14,179 nucleotides of DNA from a bacterium (GCA_027449805.1 DAIDKY010000017.1:1-14179), one strand, 5' to 3'. Positions 6,786-13,096 are shown, counted from the stretch's first letter. The notes: generated by a model not told the origin, from the letters alone. Numbers and translations: made by a program.

Positions 6786-7383
6786 TCTCGTCCCTTACGG
6801 CCTCTTTTATGAGGTCGTAATTGTACCCTAGCGATCCAAGATAGTTGACCAACTTAGCTTCGCTGTCGTAACTACGACGCTTCTTTGCGATGATGCCACG
6901 TAAGGCCTCAAGTTCGTCATCACGGCTCACTTCGCTCAATGAAGCCTCAATAATATCTGCCCCGATCCCCTTTTCCCGCAGCTCGGCCACCAACTTAAAC
7001 CTACTGCGCGGCTTGAGCCGCATTCGGTCGGAGATCCATGAACTCGCAAAGGCCGCGTCATCGATCATACCGAGCTCGATTAGCCTATCAATAGTAAGCT
7101 CAACCGTATCATCGTTATAATCTTTACCTTTTAGGTACTTGCGGACTTCGGCCTGACTGCGTTGACGATAGCTCAAGTAGTGAACAGCGGCGTTATAGGC
7201 CTTCCCGTCCTCTGAACGGCTCTGCCAGTCTTCAATTTCGGCTATCGTTAGATTCTGGCCAATACGCAGACTCGAAGCGCTAAAATCGAGACCATCGAGG
7301 CCAAAGGCATACGCACCGTCAATGAAGACTGAATAGCGTGAACTATCCCTCTTCTGCTGTTTAATGTCGGTTACGACAGGCAT
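6778..7383 (-). CDS. recX: RecX regulatory protein
   Basis: The protein has 201 residues and is built of three-helix RecX repeats: AYNAAVHYLSYRQRSQAEVRKYL, then IDRLIELGMIDDAAFASSWISDR, then RFKLVAELREKGIGADIIE. A further helical repeat follows near 150-195. It also has the typical N-terminal beta region (YSVFIDGAYAFGLDG). RecX binds in the groove of RecA filaments and limits or remodels them. It starts 8 bases after the recA stop and is surely co-transcribed with it. The start is ATG at 7383 with no clear ribosome binding site, so coupling with recA is likely. Confidence 0.93.
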   Translation of the reverse strand: MPVVTDIKQQKRDSSRYSVFIDGAYAFGLDGLDFSASSLRIGQNLTIAEIEDWQSRSEDGKAYNAAVHYLSYRQRSQAEVRKYLKGKDYNDDTVELTIDRLIELGMIDDAAFASSWISDRMRLKPRSRFKLVAELREKGIGADIIEASLSEVSRDDELEALRGIIAKKRRSYDSEAKLVNYLGSLGYNYDLIKEAVRDETT

Positions 7384-7391
7384 GGAGCCGG

Positions 7392-8450
7392 CTAGGCGGC
7401 TAAAGCGATCTTGCGAATGGCCCCGTCGAGTTCGGACATGACCTTGGGGTGATCGCTAAGGTAACTCTTGGCCGCTTCGCGCCCCTGTCCGATCTTCTCG
7501 CCCTTGTAGGAGTACCAGGCGCCCGCCTTCTCGACTAGATTAAACTTTACGGCAAGGTCAATAAGATCACCGGCAGTCGAGATGCCTTCGTTGAACATAA
7601 TGTCGAACTCGGCAACCTTGAACGGCGCCGCGATCTTATTCTTTACGACTTTTACCTTCACATGCTTGCCGATCGAAGTGTCGCCGTCTTTGATCTGCTC
7701 CGAGCCGCGGATGTCCATACGCACCGAAGCATAGTACTTCAGGGCATTTCCCCCCGCTGTAACTTCAGGATTGCCAAACATGACGCCGATCTTCATACGC
7801 AACTGATTAATGAAGATAACAGTCGTCTTACTCTTGCTGATAACGCCAGTCAGCTTGCGCAGAGCCTGGCTCATGAGGCGCGCTTGGAGACCCATGTGCG
7901 AGTCGCCCATCTCGCCTTCGATCTCAGCTCGAGGGACCAATGCCGCAACAGAGTCGACGATTACGATATCGACGGCCTGTGAGCGGACCAGGGTCTCGGT
8001 TATCTCGAGTGCCTGCTCGCCATTGTCCGGCTGTGAAATTAGGAGAGTATCAAGGTTAATGCCGATACGTGCAGCATAATCAGGATCGAGCGCGTGTTCG
8101 GCATCAACGAAAGCGGCCACGCCGCCGTTCTTCTGAACTTCCGCTACGGCATGTAGAGCCAAAGTGGTCTTACCACTCGACTCCGGTCCGTATATCTCAA
8201 TGATACGTCCCTTTGGGATTCCACCTCCTAGAGCCAGATCCAATGACAAAGAGCCAGTCGAGATCATCTCAACATCGATCTTATGCCCTTCGCCCAACTT
8301 CATAATTGATCCGACGCCGAACTGTTTTTCGATCTGCGAAACGGCCAGATCAACCGCCTTTAAGCGCTCAGCCTGCTCCGATTCGACCTTCTTGTCTAAC
8401 TTGTCGACTTTCCCCTCTGACACTGGTGCTTTCTCCGCTACTTCTACCAC
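7392..8450 (-). CDS. recA: Recombinase RecA
   Basis: This 352-residue protein forms ATP-dependent filaments on single-stranded DNA for homologous recombination. The Walker A motif GPESSGKTT is at 88-96. Loop L1 (EGEMGDSHMGLQARL) and loop L2 (FGNPEVTAGGNALKYYASVR) are intact. The start is GTG at 8450, preceded seven bases upstream by AAGGAAGG. Compared with E. coli RecA, the N-terminus is about 22 residues longer and charged, while the C-terminus stops at GAIRKIALAA and lacks the usual acidic tail that restrains activity. The leader has a sigma70 promoter but no full LexA box, so SOS control is not supported. Confidence 0.98.
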   Translation of the reverse strand: MVEVAEKAPVSEGKVDKLDKKVESEQAERLKAVDLAVSQIEKQFGVGSIMKLGEGHKIDVEMISTGSLSLDLALGGGIPKGRIIEIYGPESSGKTTLALHAVAEVQKNGGVAAFVDAEHALDPDYAARIGINLDTLLISQPDNGEQALEITETLVRSQAVDIVIVDSVAALVPRAEIEGEMGDSHMGLQARLMSQALRKLTGVISKSKTTVIFINQLRMKIGVMFGNPEVTAGGNALKYYASVRMDIRGSEQIKDGDTSIGKHVKVKVVKNKIAAPFKVAEFDIMFNEGISTAGDLIDLAVKFNLVEKAGAWYSYKGEKIGQGREAAKSYLSDHPKVMSELDGAIRKIALAA

Positions 8451-8502
8451 TATGTTACCTTCCTTTATCTGATAATGCTATTTGTGGGCTATCTCGCTTA
8501 CG

Positions 8503-8532
8503 ATTATAACCGAACATAAACCGTAAATGCAA
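8503..8532 (-). promoter_or_regulatory. Promoter of recA-recX
   Basis: On the minus strand TTGCAT (8527-8532) and TATAAT (8503-8508) are separated by 18 bp. Transcription should start near 8496, giving a leader of about 45 bases that ends in the AAGGAAGG ribosome binding site of recA. Confidence 0.7.
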
Positions 8533-8579
8533 GGGCTTAGGTAAATTATGGTCTGCGGTTGTTAAATTGAAATGAAAAT

Positions 8580-8599
8580 GGAGCAGAATTACCTGCTCC
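8580..8599 (-). terminator. Rho-independent terminator of yajQ-gmk
   Basis: In the transcript GGAGCAG (8593-8599) pairs with CTGCTCC (8580-8586) across a six-base loop. It is followed by ATTTTCATTTC, which is T-rich. The gmk stop codon lies in the loop of the hairpin, an economical arrangement. Confidence 0.78.
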
Positions 8600-9179
8600 G
8601 AATGTACTTGAGTAGCCGCTGCGCAGCTTCCTTAGCATCGTCGTTGGTGATCACAACGTCAGCCATGATAACTCCCTCGTTGTACTCACGCTTGGCGCGT
8701 TCGAGTCGACGAGCAAGATCGTTTTCATCGAGTTCTGCGCCAGTGGCCCCAGCACGTCCGCGCATGCGACGCTCGAGCTCCACCAAGCAGTCATTGACTG
8801 ACTTACCGGGTACTGTTATGAAGACGATTCGGGCACCGGGGTAGCGCTCCTTGATCTTGGCAGCACCAACAATCTCGATTTCGAGCAACGGACAATATCG
8901 AGGATCGGGTTCGAGCGTTCCATAGGACGATCCGACGTAGTCATCGTTGAACTCCATGAAAACATCGCGAGCGACGAGATCCTGGAAGCGTTCGGGTGTG
9001 ACGTAGACGTACTTACTGCCCAGTCCGTGACCTCCAGGATCATCCGAAGGACGAAACCTACGTGTCGTGACAGATCTCGTCAGTCGATACTCCGACAGAT
9101 CATCTAGGATCAGATTGATGAGAGTGTTCTTGCCCGAACCTGCCGGACCGATAACCACGACAATATCTTGGTAGTCCAC
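8589..9179 (-). CDS. gmk: Guanylate kinase
   Basis: This 196-residue protein belongs to the P-loop kinase family that converts GMP to GDP with ATP. The P-loop is GPAGSGKNT at 11-19. Next come the GMP-binding region TRSVTTRRFRPSD, the SSYGT motif, and LLEIEIVGAAKIKERYPGAR, which matches the family's D/E-x-D/E-x-x-G-A block. The lid and C-terminal part read RRMRGRAGATGAELDENDLA and ADVVITNDD. Asn at position 18 of the P-loop and several substitutions in the GMP site are unusual, so a diverged guanylate kinase-like protein cannot be excluded. The start is GTG with AAGGGA upstream. It lies 49 bases after yajQ and is probably co-transcribed. Confidence 0.82.
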   Translation of the reverse strand: MDYQDIVVVIGPAGSGKNTLINLILDDLSEYRLTRSVTTRRFRPSDDPGGHGLGSKYVYVTPERFQDLVARDVFMEFNDDYVGSSYGTLEPDPRYCPLLEIEIVGAAKIKERYPGARIVFITVPGKSVNDCLVELERRMRGRAGATGAELDENDLARRLERAKREYNEGVIMADVVITNDDAKEAAQRLLKYIRSR

Positions 9180-9228
9180 AGTAATCCCTTCTCACAAGGT
9201 GCGATCGAGACTCTAGAATATCACGTTT

Positions 9229-9726
9229 TTAGCGATAATTCTGAAAATCGAGGGGAAAGTCAAAGTCGGCGGCGCGCAGGGCCTGCATCACGCCCTGCAG
9301 ATCGTCCTTGCTCGTTGAGCTGACACGCACGCTGTCGCCCTGGATCTGGGCCTTGGCCTTCGGATAGGAGTCGCGAATGAGCTTGGTAATCTGCTTGGCC
9401 TTATCCTGATCGAGCCCCTTCTTAAAGGGTATCGTCCAGCGCATCTCCTTGCCGCCCTGAACCGGCTCAGCCGTCGTATCGAGTACCTTGAGCGAGATAT
9501 TGCGCTTAATCAACTTGCTTTGGAGCATATCGAGGATCGCGTCGAGCTGATTACGGCTCTCTCCCTCCAGCTGCACGCTGGTTTTACCGTCGCCGAACTC
9601 GAGTTTGGCGGCGGTGCCCTTAAAGTCGTATCGAGTCATGAGCTCGCGCTGTGCCTGGTCGACCGCATTAGTCATCTCGGCAACATCGTAGTCGCTCACC
9701 ACATCGAATGAAAAATCTTTTGCCAT
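9229..9726 (-). CDS. yajQ: YajQ family nucleotide-binding protein
   Basis: The protein has 165 residues, matching the family length. It has the diagnostic opening KDFSFDVVSDYDVAEMTNAVDQA and TRYDFKGT, then DKAKQITKLIRDSYPKAKAQIQGD and the end DFPLDFQNYR. The fold is two ferredoxin-like domains. Some members bind cyclic di-GMP and others RNA or GTP, so the ligand here is unknown. The mRNA is probably leaderless: a TATAAT box lies six bases before the ATG. It is followed by gmk. Confidence 0.95.
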   Translation of the reverse strand: MAKDFSFDVVSDYDVAEMTNAVDQAQRELMTRYDFKGTAAKLEFGDGKTSVQLEGESRNQLDAILDMLQSKLIKRNISLKVLDTTAEPVQGGKEMRWTIPFKKGLDQDKAKQITKLIRDSYPKAKAQIQGDSVRVSSTSKDDLQGVMQALRAADFDFPLDFQNYR

Positions 9727-9732
9727 AGGTTC

Positions 9733-9760
9733 ATTATATCAGGATTAAAGAGACCTCCAA
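9733..9760 (-). promoter_or_regulatory. Promoter of yajQ, probably leaderless
   Basis: On the minus strand TTGGAG (9755-9760), 16 bp, then TATAAT (9733-9738), preceded by TGA as an extended -10. Six bases separate TATAAT from the ATG at 9726, so no leader is left. The -35 lies inside the 3' arm of a hairpin. Confidence 0.72.
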
Positions 9761-9777
9761 CCTTAGATGGTTAGAGG
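9754..9777 (-). terminator. Probable terminator at the mobile element edge, overlapping the yajQ -35
   Basis: On the minus strand CCTCTAACC (9769-9777) pairs with GGTTGGAGG (9754-9762) across a six-base loop, with one G-U pair. TCTCTTT follows. It would stop transcripts arriving from the recombinase gene just before yajQ begins. Confidence 0.55.
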
Positions 9778-9802
9778 CGGTTGAATTGCCTTGGGTCGTT
9801 GA

Positions 9803-9949
9803 TTAATCGGGTCGCTGGCGCGAGACGCTGGCGGGATGGCGTGCTCGAGTCGCCTCGAGTTCATCGGTGTCGGTCTCATCGAATTTGTCCGGTGCATCAA
9901 TAGAAACGATCTCGGCCTCCGTACGGGGAGTATCCGGAGTAGATGCCAT
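9803..9949 (-). CDS. Possible 48-residue acidic protein overlapping the recombinase 3' end
   Basis: An ATG at 9949 opens a frame to a TAA at 9803. GTGAGG lies six bases before it as a possible ribosome binding site. The product is hydrophilic and acidic in the middle (DKFDETDTDELEATRARHPA) with a basic end. It overlaps the recombinase tail by 53 bp in another frame. I recognise no family. It could be a small element gene, or a chromosomal fragment at the integration junction. Its codons (GAT GAG, CTC GAG, CGC CAG) resemble those of the housekeeping genes. Confidence 0.35.
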   Translation of the reverse strand: MASTPDTPRTEAEIVSIDAPDKFDETDTDELEATRARHPASVSRQRPD

Positions 9950-11654
9950 GTCTGGCCTCACTTTCTGCTCGTCTTGAGGTCACCATCAAAGGATTTTTAT
10001 CCAACCCAACTTGAAATAGCTCATTTACCCCCGGTATCTGGGCTGTTTTTTGAGTTCCGCCAACTAAATCTTCGTATGTCGGCACCGTATTGAAAATAGC
10101 ACCGAAAAAAGCTGCTTTGCGTATCGGGTTACGGAGGTGGAGCATGATATCTGACAGGTGTTCCGCCAGGTATCGAGCATATTGTAAAACGACCTTGATA
10201 TCGACTGTTTCAGCGCTTTTATTGCTCGTATTATCGAGCTCTATCATTTGCTTTTCTATATCCACTACTTCCTCCTCCATGTGTTTAATAACGGTAGCTG
10301 ATGTCACCATCTTCATACGGTCAACGACAGCTTTAATCTGTGCCTCAAGCTCCTGTCGGCGCTCTGCGAGCTTCTTTTCGTCAGCAATGACTCGAGCCTG
10401 CTTTTCATTCCACTTGGCCTCTATAGTACTCAGTAATGCGTCAAGGTGCTCCGGCTCAATCTGCAAGCGTTTAACAACATCTTCAATCGTCTGCTCAAAG
10501 GCAGCTTTAGGTACGCGGTAGTAATGGCCGTTCTTGCTACAGTGATATGCAGGATAGTAGACGCCCATCTTGCCCTTGGAAGCACTCCCGATAAACGGAT
10601 TGCGACATTTGGGGCAGACTACAACTTTTTTCCAGGCGAAGTCAGGGTTTTGCATGTTCTTATTAACTAGATGCTTCGGTGGCTGCTTCCGGCGTACCGT
10701 AACGCTATTGTCGGCGTTGATCTCAACATACAGCTTGCCGCCGTTTGCCTTATTGAACAGCTCGACACTTACTAGGCCGTCAAACTGCGCCTTGATCGGT
10801 TCATTGTGCGTCCACTTTTCCTTGATTACCCCAGCGTAGATAAGTTTATGGGAGTAGTAATCTACCATTTTAGCGGTCATCTGCCTGCCGCCGATTTGCT
10901 TTTTTACTTTGGTCTTATCGTATTTATCACGCACGATTTGCAAGCGGGTTCTGAAGCCGAGCCGGTTGAGCTCATCAGCAATCTGCTGGTCGCTAAACGT
11001 ACCGGCAGCCCGCATCTCGAACAGCCGTATCATAAACTGCGCTTCGTTCTCATGTGGCCGAAGCACTAGACGCTTACCATTCTTAGTATCGACTTTCTCG
11101 CTGATGTAGCCGTAAGGTTGCTGTCGCATCCAGTAGCCTAGCTGGGTGTAGCGGATTTCAGCGCCGATCATGCGGCTCATGATATCCCGCATTTCATCCT
11201 TAGCTCTTTCGGCTTCTAAGAACTCTGCCTTTTGAGTCGGGTTAAACTTGCTCCAGTAATAATCAAAGCCGGTATGCTCCAGAGTATTGATCTGCTGCTG
11301 GCCAATAATGCCGTACATATCAACTAGGTTTATGCCGAGCTCTGTTAGCTGACGCTTCAAAGGGCTGTAGTAATCGCCGCCCCCGCGTGTAAAGCGGTCA
11401 ATCGATTTTATAAGGACGACTTCAATACCTTTACTTTTGTCTTTGCAGCGGTTGATAACTTCCTGCATCGGCTGGGCATCATGCGACGCCGACTCCATTA
11501 GGATAACGGTTTCAGTGATAACGATGTTGTGGGCAGCAGCATACGCTTCGCCCTGTTCGCGCTGAGCTTCTGGCGAATCGCCGTCAATACCTTGCTTATC
11601 GGAAGAAACCCGAATAGCCAATAATCCGATACGTGGGGTGATACTAGGTGACAC
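9897..11654 (-). CDS. Large serine recombinase (integrase)
   Basis: This 585-residue protein should cut and rejoin DNA through a phosphoserine bond to integrate or excise the element. The resolvase domain covers about 8-165: the catalytic serine is S17 in IRVSSDKQ, and DRFTRGG (86-92) supplies the active-site arginines. A recombinase domain covers about 170-330 (GYWMRQQPYGYISEK and LIYAGVIKEKW). A zinc ribbon follows, with C347, C350, C372 and H377, then a coiled coil at about 408-475. The C-terminal tail after about 565 (ARHGIYSGYSPYGGRDRFY) has low similarity to what such proteins usually carry and may be read into flanking DNA. The start is GTG at 11654, overlapped by the stop of the 58-residue gene upstream. 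Confidence 0.93.
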   Translation of the reverse strand: MSPSITPRIGLLAIRVSSDKQGIDGDSPEAQREQGEAYAAAHNIVITETVILMESASHDAQPMQEVINRCKDKSKGIEVVLIKSIDRFTRGGGDYYSPLKRQLTELGINLVDMYGIIGQQQINTLEHTGFDYYWSKFNPTQKAEFLEAERAKDEMRDIMSRMIGAEIRYTQLGYWMRQQPYGYISEKVDTKNGKRLVLRPHENEAQFMIRLFEMRAAGTFSDQQIADELNRLGFRTRLQIVRDKYDKTKVKKQIGGRQMTAKMVDYYSHKLIYAGVIKEKWTHNEPIKAQFDGLVSVELFNKANGGKLYVEINADNSVTVRRKQPPKHLVNKNMQNPDFAWKKVVVCPKCRNPFIGSASKGKMGVYYPAYHCSKNGHYYRVPKAAFEQTIEDVVKRLQIEPEHLDALLSTIEAKWNEKQARVIADEKKLAERRQELEAQIKAVVDRMKMVTSATVIKHMEEEVVDIEKQMIELDNTSNKSAETVDIKVVLQYARYLAEHLSDIMLHLRNPIRKAAFFGAIFNTVPTYEDLVGGTQKTAQIPGVNELFQVGLDKNPLMVTSRRAESEARHGIYSGYSPYGGRDRFY

Positions 11655-11820
11655 TATTAGCTCCTGCTATTTCGAGCAGGCGTCGGCCATTGCGCCTGTC
11701 CTCGATAATCTTTTCAACGATAAGGTCAGCAAGCAAATCAATACGCTGCTCGGTGGTATAGCTAAAGCTCTCAACCAGCGGTTCGCGTACTTTATTCTTG
11801 CTGCCCTTGGGCCTCGACAT
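11644..11820 (-). CDS. 58-residue AT-hook-like protein upstream of the recombinase
   Basis: The frame runs from ATG 11820 to TAG 11644-11646 with GGAGGG upstream as a good ribosome binding site. It begins SRPKGSKNK, an AT-hook-like minor-groove motif, followed by a helical part (TEQRIDLLADLIVEKIIEDR) and a basic end. Its stop overlaps the GTG start of the recombinase by 11 bp, so both are translated together. A small DNA-binding protein in this position could be an accessory or directionality factor for integration. That role is a guess from position; no family is recognised. Confidence 0.72.
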   Translation of the reverse strand: MSRPKGSKNKVREPLVESFSYTTEQRIDLLADLIVEKIIEDRRNGRRLLEIAGANSVT

Positions 11821-11872
11821 ACATACCCTCCATGTCAGGGCTCCTCAACAATTCAACTAGAAAACTAAAAGG

Positions 11873-12076
11873 TTAGTCTTGGGGGCGGCCGCGCTGCGGT
11901 CGTTCTTCAAGCTCTTTTTTGATGAGCTTGTTCAGTTCAGCGTCGCCGATCTTAGTCAGCGCTTCGAGATACAGTTCTACAAGCGATTGCCCACGACCGT
12001 AAGCCAACGCTTTTACGCGGTTGCGGATTGATTGGGGAATGTCTAATTGAAGACGTACTCGCTTTTGGTCTGTCAT
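11873..12076 (-). CDS. Ribbon-helix-helix family DNA-binding protein
   Basis: The protein has 67 residues. RVRLQLDIP at 6-14 would form the DNA-contacting beta strand. Helix A (QSIRNRVKALAYGRG) and helix B (SLVELYLEALTKIG) complete the fold used by Arc, MetJ and plasmid antitoxins. The tail is basic (ERPQRGRPQD). Such proteins act as dimers on short palindromes. An imperfect palindrome over the -10 box, five bases before the ATG, suggests the protein represses itself. No toxin gene is next to it, so a plain regulator of the recombinase genes downstream (53 bp to the 58-residue gene) is favoured over an antitoxin. There is no Shine-Dalgarno sequence; the mRNA is probably leaderless. Confidence 0.75.
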   Translation of the reverse strand: MTDQKRVRLQLDIPQSIRNRVKALAYGRGQSLVELYLEALTKIGDAELNKLIKKELEERPQRGRPQD

Positions 12077-12080
12077 CGGA

Positions 12081-12098
12081 GATTATTGTACAACAATC
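12081..12098. promoter_or_regulatory. Palindromic operator candidate for the RHH gene
   Basis: GATTATTGTACAACAATC is a palindrome except at one symmetric pair, with a perfect TTGTACAA core at 12086-12093. It covers the -10 box of the RHH promoter, so a bound dimer would block RNA polymerase. Confidence 0.6.
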
Positions 12099-12113
12099 AC
12101 CATCTGACGGCAA
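12085..12113 (-). promoter_or_regulatory. Promoter of the RHH-integrase genes, probably leaderless
   Basis: On the minus strand TTGCCG (12108-12113), 17 bp, then TACAAT (12085-12090). Eight bases separate TACAAT from the ATG at 12076. The -35 lies 5 bp downstream of the stop of the preceding small gene. Confidence 0.68.
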
Positions 12114-12117
12114 TCTG

Positions 12118-12267
12118 TTAATGGCAGTTACGGCAGCGTGTCTGACCTTGGATGATGCTCAAGAGTTCTCCATTGCTGGTCTCATTGAGGCAGTCTGCCA
12201 GGTCATAGTACCGGCAGGCACAAATCGCCTGGAGAGCAGCTTCTTCTAGAATCTCTCTATCAAACAT
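12118..12267 (-). CDS. 49-residue cysteine-rich small protein
   Basis: The ATG at 12267 lies inside the end of the previous gene (ATGTTTGA overlap of 8 bp), the classical coupling arrangement. An alternative upstream ATG at 12339 would overlap the previous gene by 80 bp and is less likely. The product has cysteines at 16, 18, 26, 45 and 48 and a final histidine (RCRNCH), so it may bind zinc. The middle is helical. No family is recognised. It is the last gene of the five-gene operon. Confidence 0.5.
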   Translation of the reverse strand: MFDREILEEAALQAICACRYYDLADCLNETSNGELLSIIQGQTRCRNCH

Positions 12268-12442
12268 CGAGCTGCTCGATCTGTTCTGCGTAATGGTCAA
12301 TGACTTGTGTAAACTGATATCGATATGTGCGCCTAACATGACGCATTATGGTGTCGATGGTATCATCATCTGGTTTCAGTCCGATAGCGATTAGTCTTTC
12401 AGCGATCAGGTGCTTATCAGTCTTATTAAATGATATGGTCAT
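12260..12442 (-). CDS. 60-residue small hypothetical protein
   Basis: The product begins MTISFNKTDKHLIAERLIAIG and has two predicted helices with basic residues (RHVRRTYRYQ), ending DHYAEQIEQLDV. No family is recognised. The first residues resemble those of the 45-residue gene just upstream (MTITF and MTISF, with D-R/K-K/H following), which may reflect a duplication. It lies 8 bp after that gene and overlaps the next by 8 bp. No strong ribosome binding site is seen, so coupling is likely. Confidence 0.6.
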   Translation of the reverse strand: MTISFNKTDKHLIAERLIAIGLKPDDDTIDTIMRHVRRTYRYQFTQVIDHYAEQIEQLDV

Positions 12443-12450
12443 GACATCTA

Positions 12451-12588
12451 CTATTCGTAGCGCTGTTCAACGCTCACGCCATCGATGTGAATTACGGTGA
12501 CGACTTCTTCTGGTCTGTCTTTCTGCTCAGCAAGGTTAAAACGTTTTAAGAACTTCTTTCTATCACCTGATGTAAATGTAATAGTCAT
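12451..12588 (-). CDS. 45-residue small hypothetical protein
   Basis: The frame starts at ATG 12588 with a GGGGG ribosome-binding stretch four bases before it and ends in two consecutive TAG codons. The product has a basic front (SGDRKKFLKRFNLAEQKDRP) and a beta-like end (EEVVTVIHIDGVSVEQRYE). Function is unknown. Its ribosome binding site can pair with the bases following the DUF2958 stop, so its translation may depend on that hairpin. Confidence 0.6.
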   Translation of the reverse strand: MTITFTSGDRKKFLKRFNLAEQKDRPEEVVTVIHIDGVSVEQRYE

Positions 12589-12591
12589 ATA

Positions 12592-12611
12592 CCCCCTTTT
12601 AGGGCAGGGGG
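12592..12611 (-). promoter_or_regulatory. Hairpin hiding the ribosome binding site of the 45-residue gene
   Basis: In the transcript CCCCCT (12606-12611) pairs with AGGGGG (12592-12597) across eight bases. The 3' arm is the ribosome binding site of the next gene. There is no T-tract, so it is not a terminator. Confidence 0.5.
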
Positions 12612-12613
12612 GC

Positions 12614-12931
12614 TTACGCCACCACCTGCTCTATGTTAAAGATTGGTAAGTCTTGTATTTGTGTTGATTTGAAGTACATATCTCGCTCGACTGGTAGACC
12701 AAAACCCAGCGTTTCGCTCAATTCCTTTATGGAGAAGTAGCCAAACTCGGTATCATGGCCTACAACTAAGCCAAAGCAGGTATCGCTACCGTCGTACTCA
12801 ATGGCGTACCATGCCCAGTTGGACGCTGGATGAAAGTATTTTGCATACGCCATCTTTTCAGGTAGTGGCACATGCTCAGTTTTGTATAGCTGCGGCAACT
12901 TGGCCGCTAGCTCTTTAGTCATGAGCTTCAT
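12614..12931 (-). CDS. DUF2958 family protein
   Basis: This 105-residue protein shows the family pattern: LPQLYKTEHVPLPEKMAYAK near 12-31, the aromatic cluster NWAWYAIEYD at 38-47, CFGLVVGHDTEFGYFSIKEL at 52-71, and VERDMYFK at 81-88. DUF2958 proteins are small, cytoplasmic, and common on plasmids and conjugative elements; their function is not known to me. The start at 12931 is supported by GGAGG six bases upstream. It overlaps the 35-residue gene before it by 17 bp, so it is the second gene of the operon. Confidence 0.85.
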   Translation of the reverse strand: MKLMTKELAAKLPQLYKTEHVPLPEKMAYAKYFHPASNWAWYAIEYDGSDTCFGLVVGHDTEFGYFSIKELSETLGFGLPVERDMYFKSTQIQDLPIFNIEQVVA

Positions 12932-13022
12932 GAAATACCTCCACCACTTGGCCGTGTTCCAGTACCTCTACTGGCCCAAATATTCGTGCGACTGCTCGCA
13001 CTTGCTTGTCAGTTCGTGCCAT
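12915..13022 (-). CDS. 35-residue leader gene of the small-gene operon
   Basis: The frame starts at ATG 13022 with a perfect AGGAGG nine bases upstream and ends at TAA 12915-12917, inside the DUF2958 gene. The product is MARTDKQVRAVARIFGPVEV followed by an acidic end. It has no recognised family. The strong ribosome binding site and the 17-bp overlap suggest that it is translated and drives translation of DUF2958. Confidence 0.6.
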   Translation of the reverse strand: MARTDKQVRAVARIFGPVEVLEHGQVVEVFHEAHD

Positions 13023-13096
13023 CCCTTTAACCCTCCTTTTAGTTGTCTAGCCGAATTGTTAAGGAGCCAGTTCAGTTGTTACCGTACTCTATATAA

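Noticed and set aside
8509..8523. Possible SOS box near the recA promoter (CGAACATAAACCG)
   Set aside because: Only one half matches the GAAC-N4-GTTC pattern; the second half is absent.
9727..9960. tRNA gene as the integration target
   Set aside because: I looked for the T-arm GTTCGAAT-like sequence and a cloverleaf and found none; serine recombinases often target other sites.
12028..12249. A 73-residue plus-strand frame
   Set aside because: It runs opposite the RHH gene, its promoter and the 49-residue gene, all of which have better start signals.
12118..12339. A 73-residue version of the cysteine-rich small protein starting at 12339
   Set aside because: It would overlap the 60-residue gene by 80 bp; the ATG at 12267 gives a coupled start with an 8-bp overlap.
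11873..12442. Toxin-antitoxin pair made of the RHH gene and a neighbour
   Set aside because: No neighbour resembles a RelE, HicA, PIN or other known toxin; the adjoining small genes belong to a different transcript.
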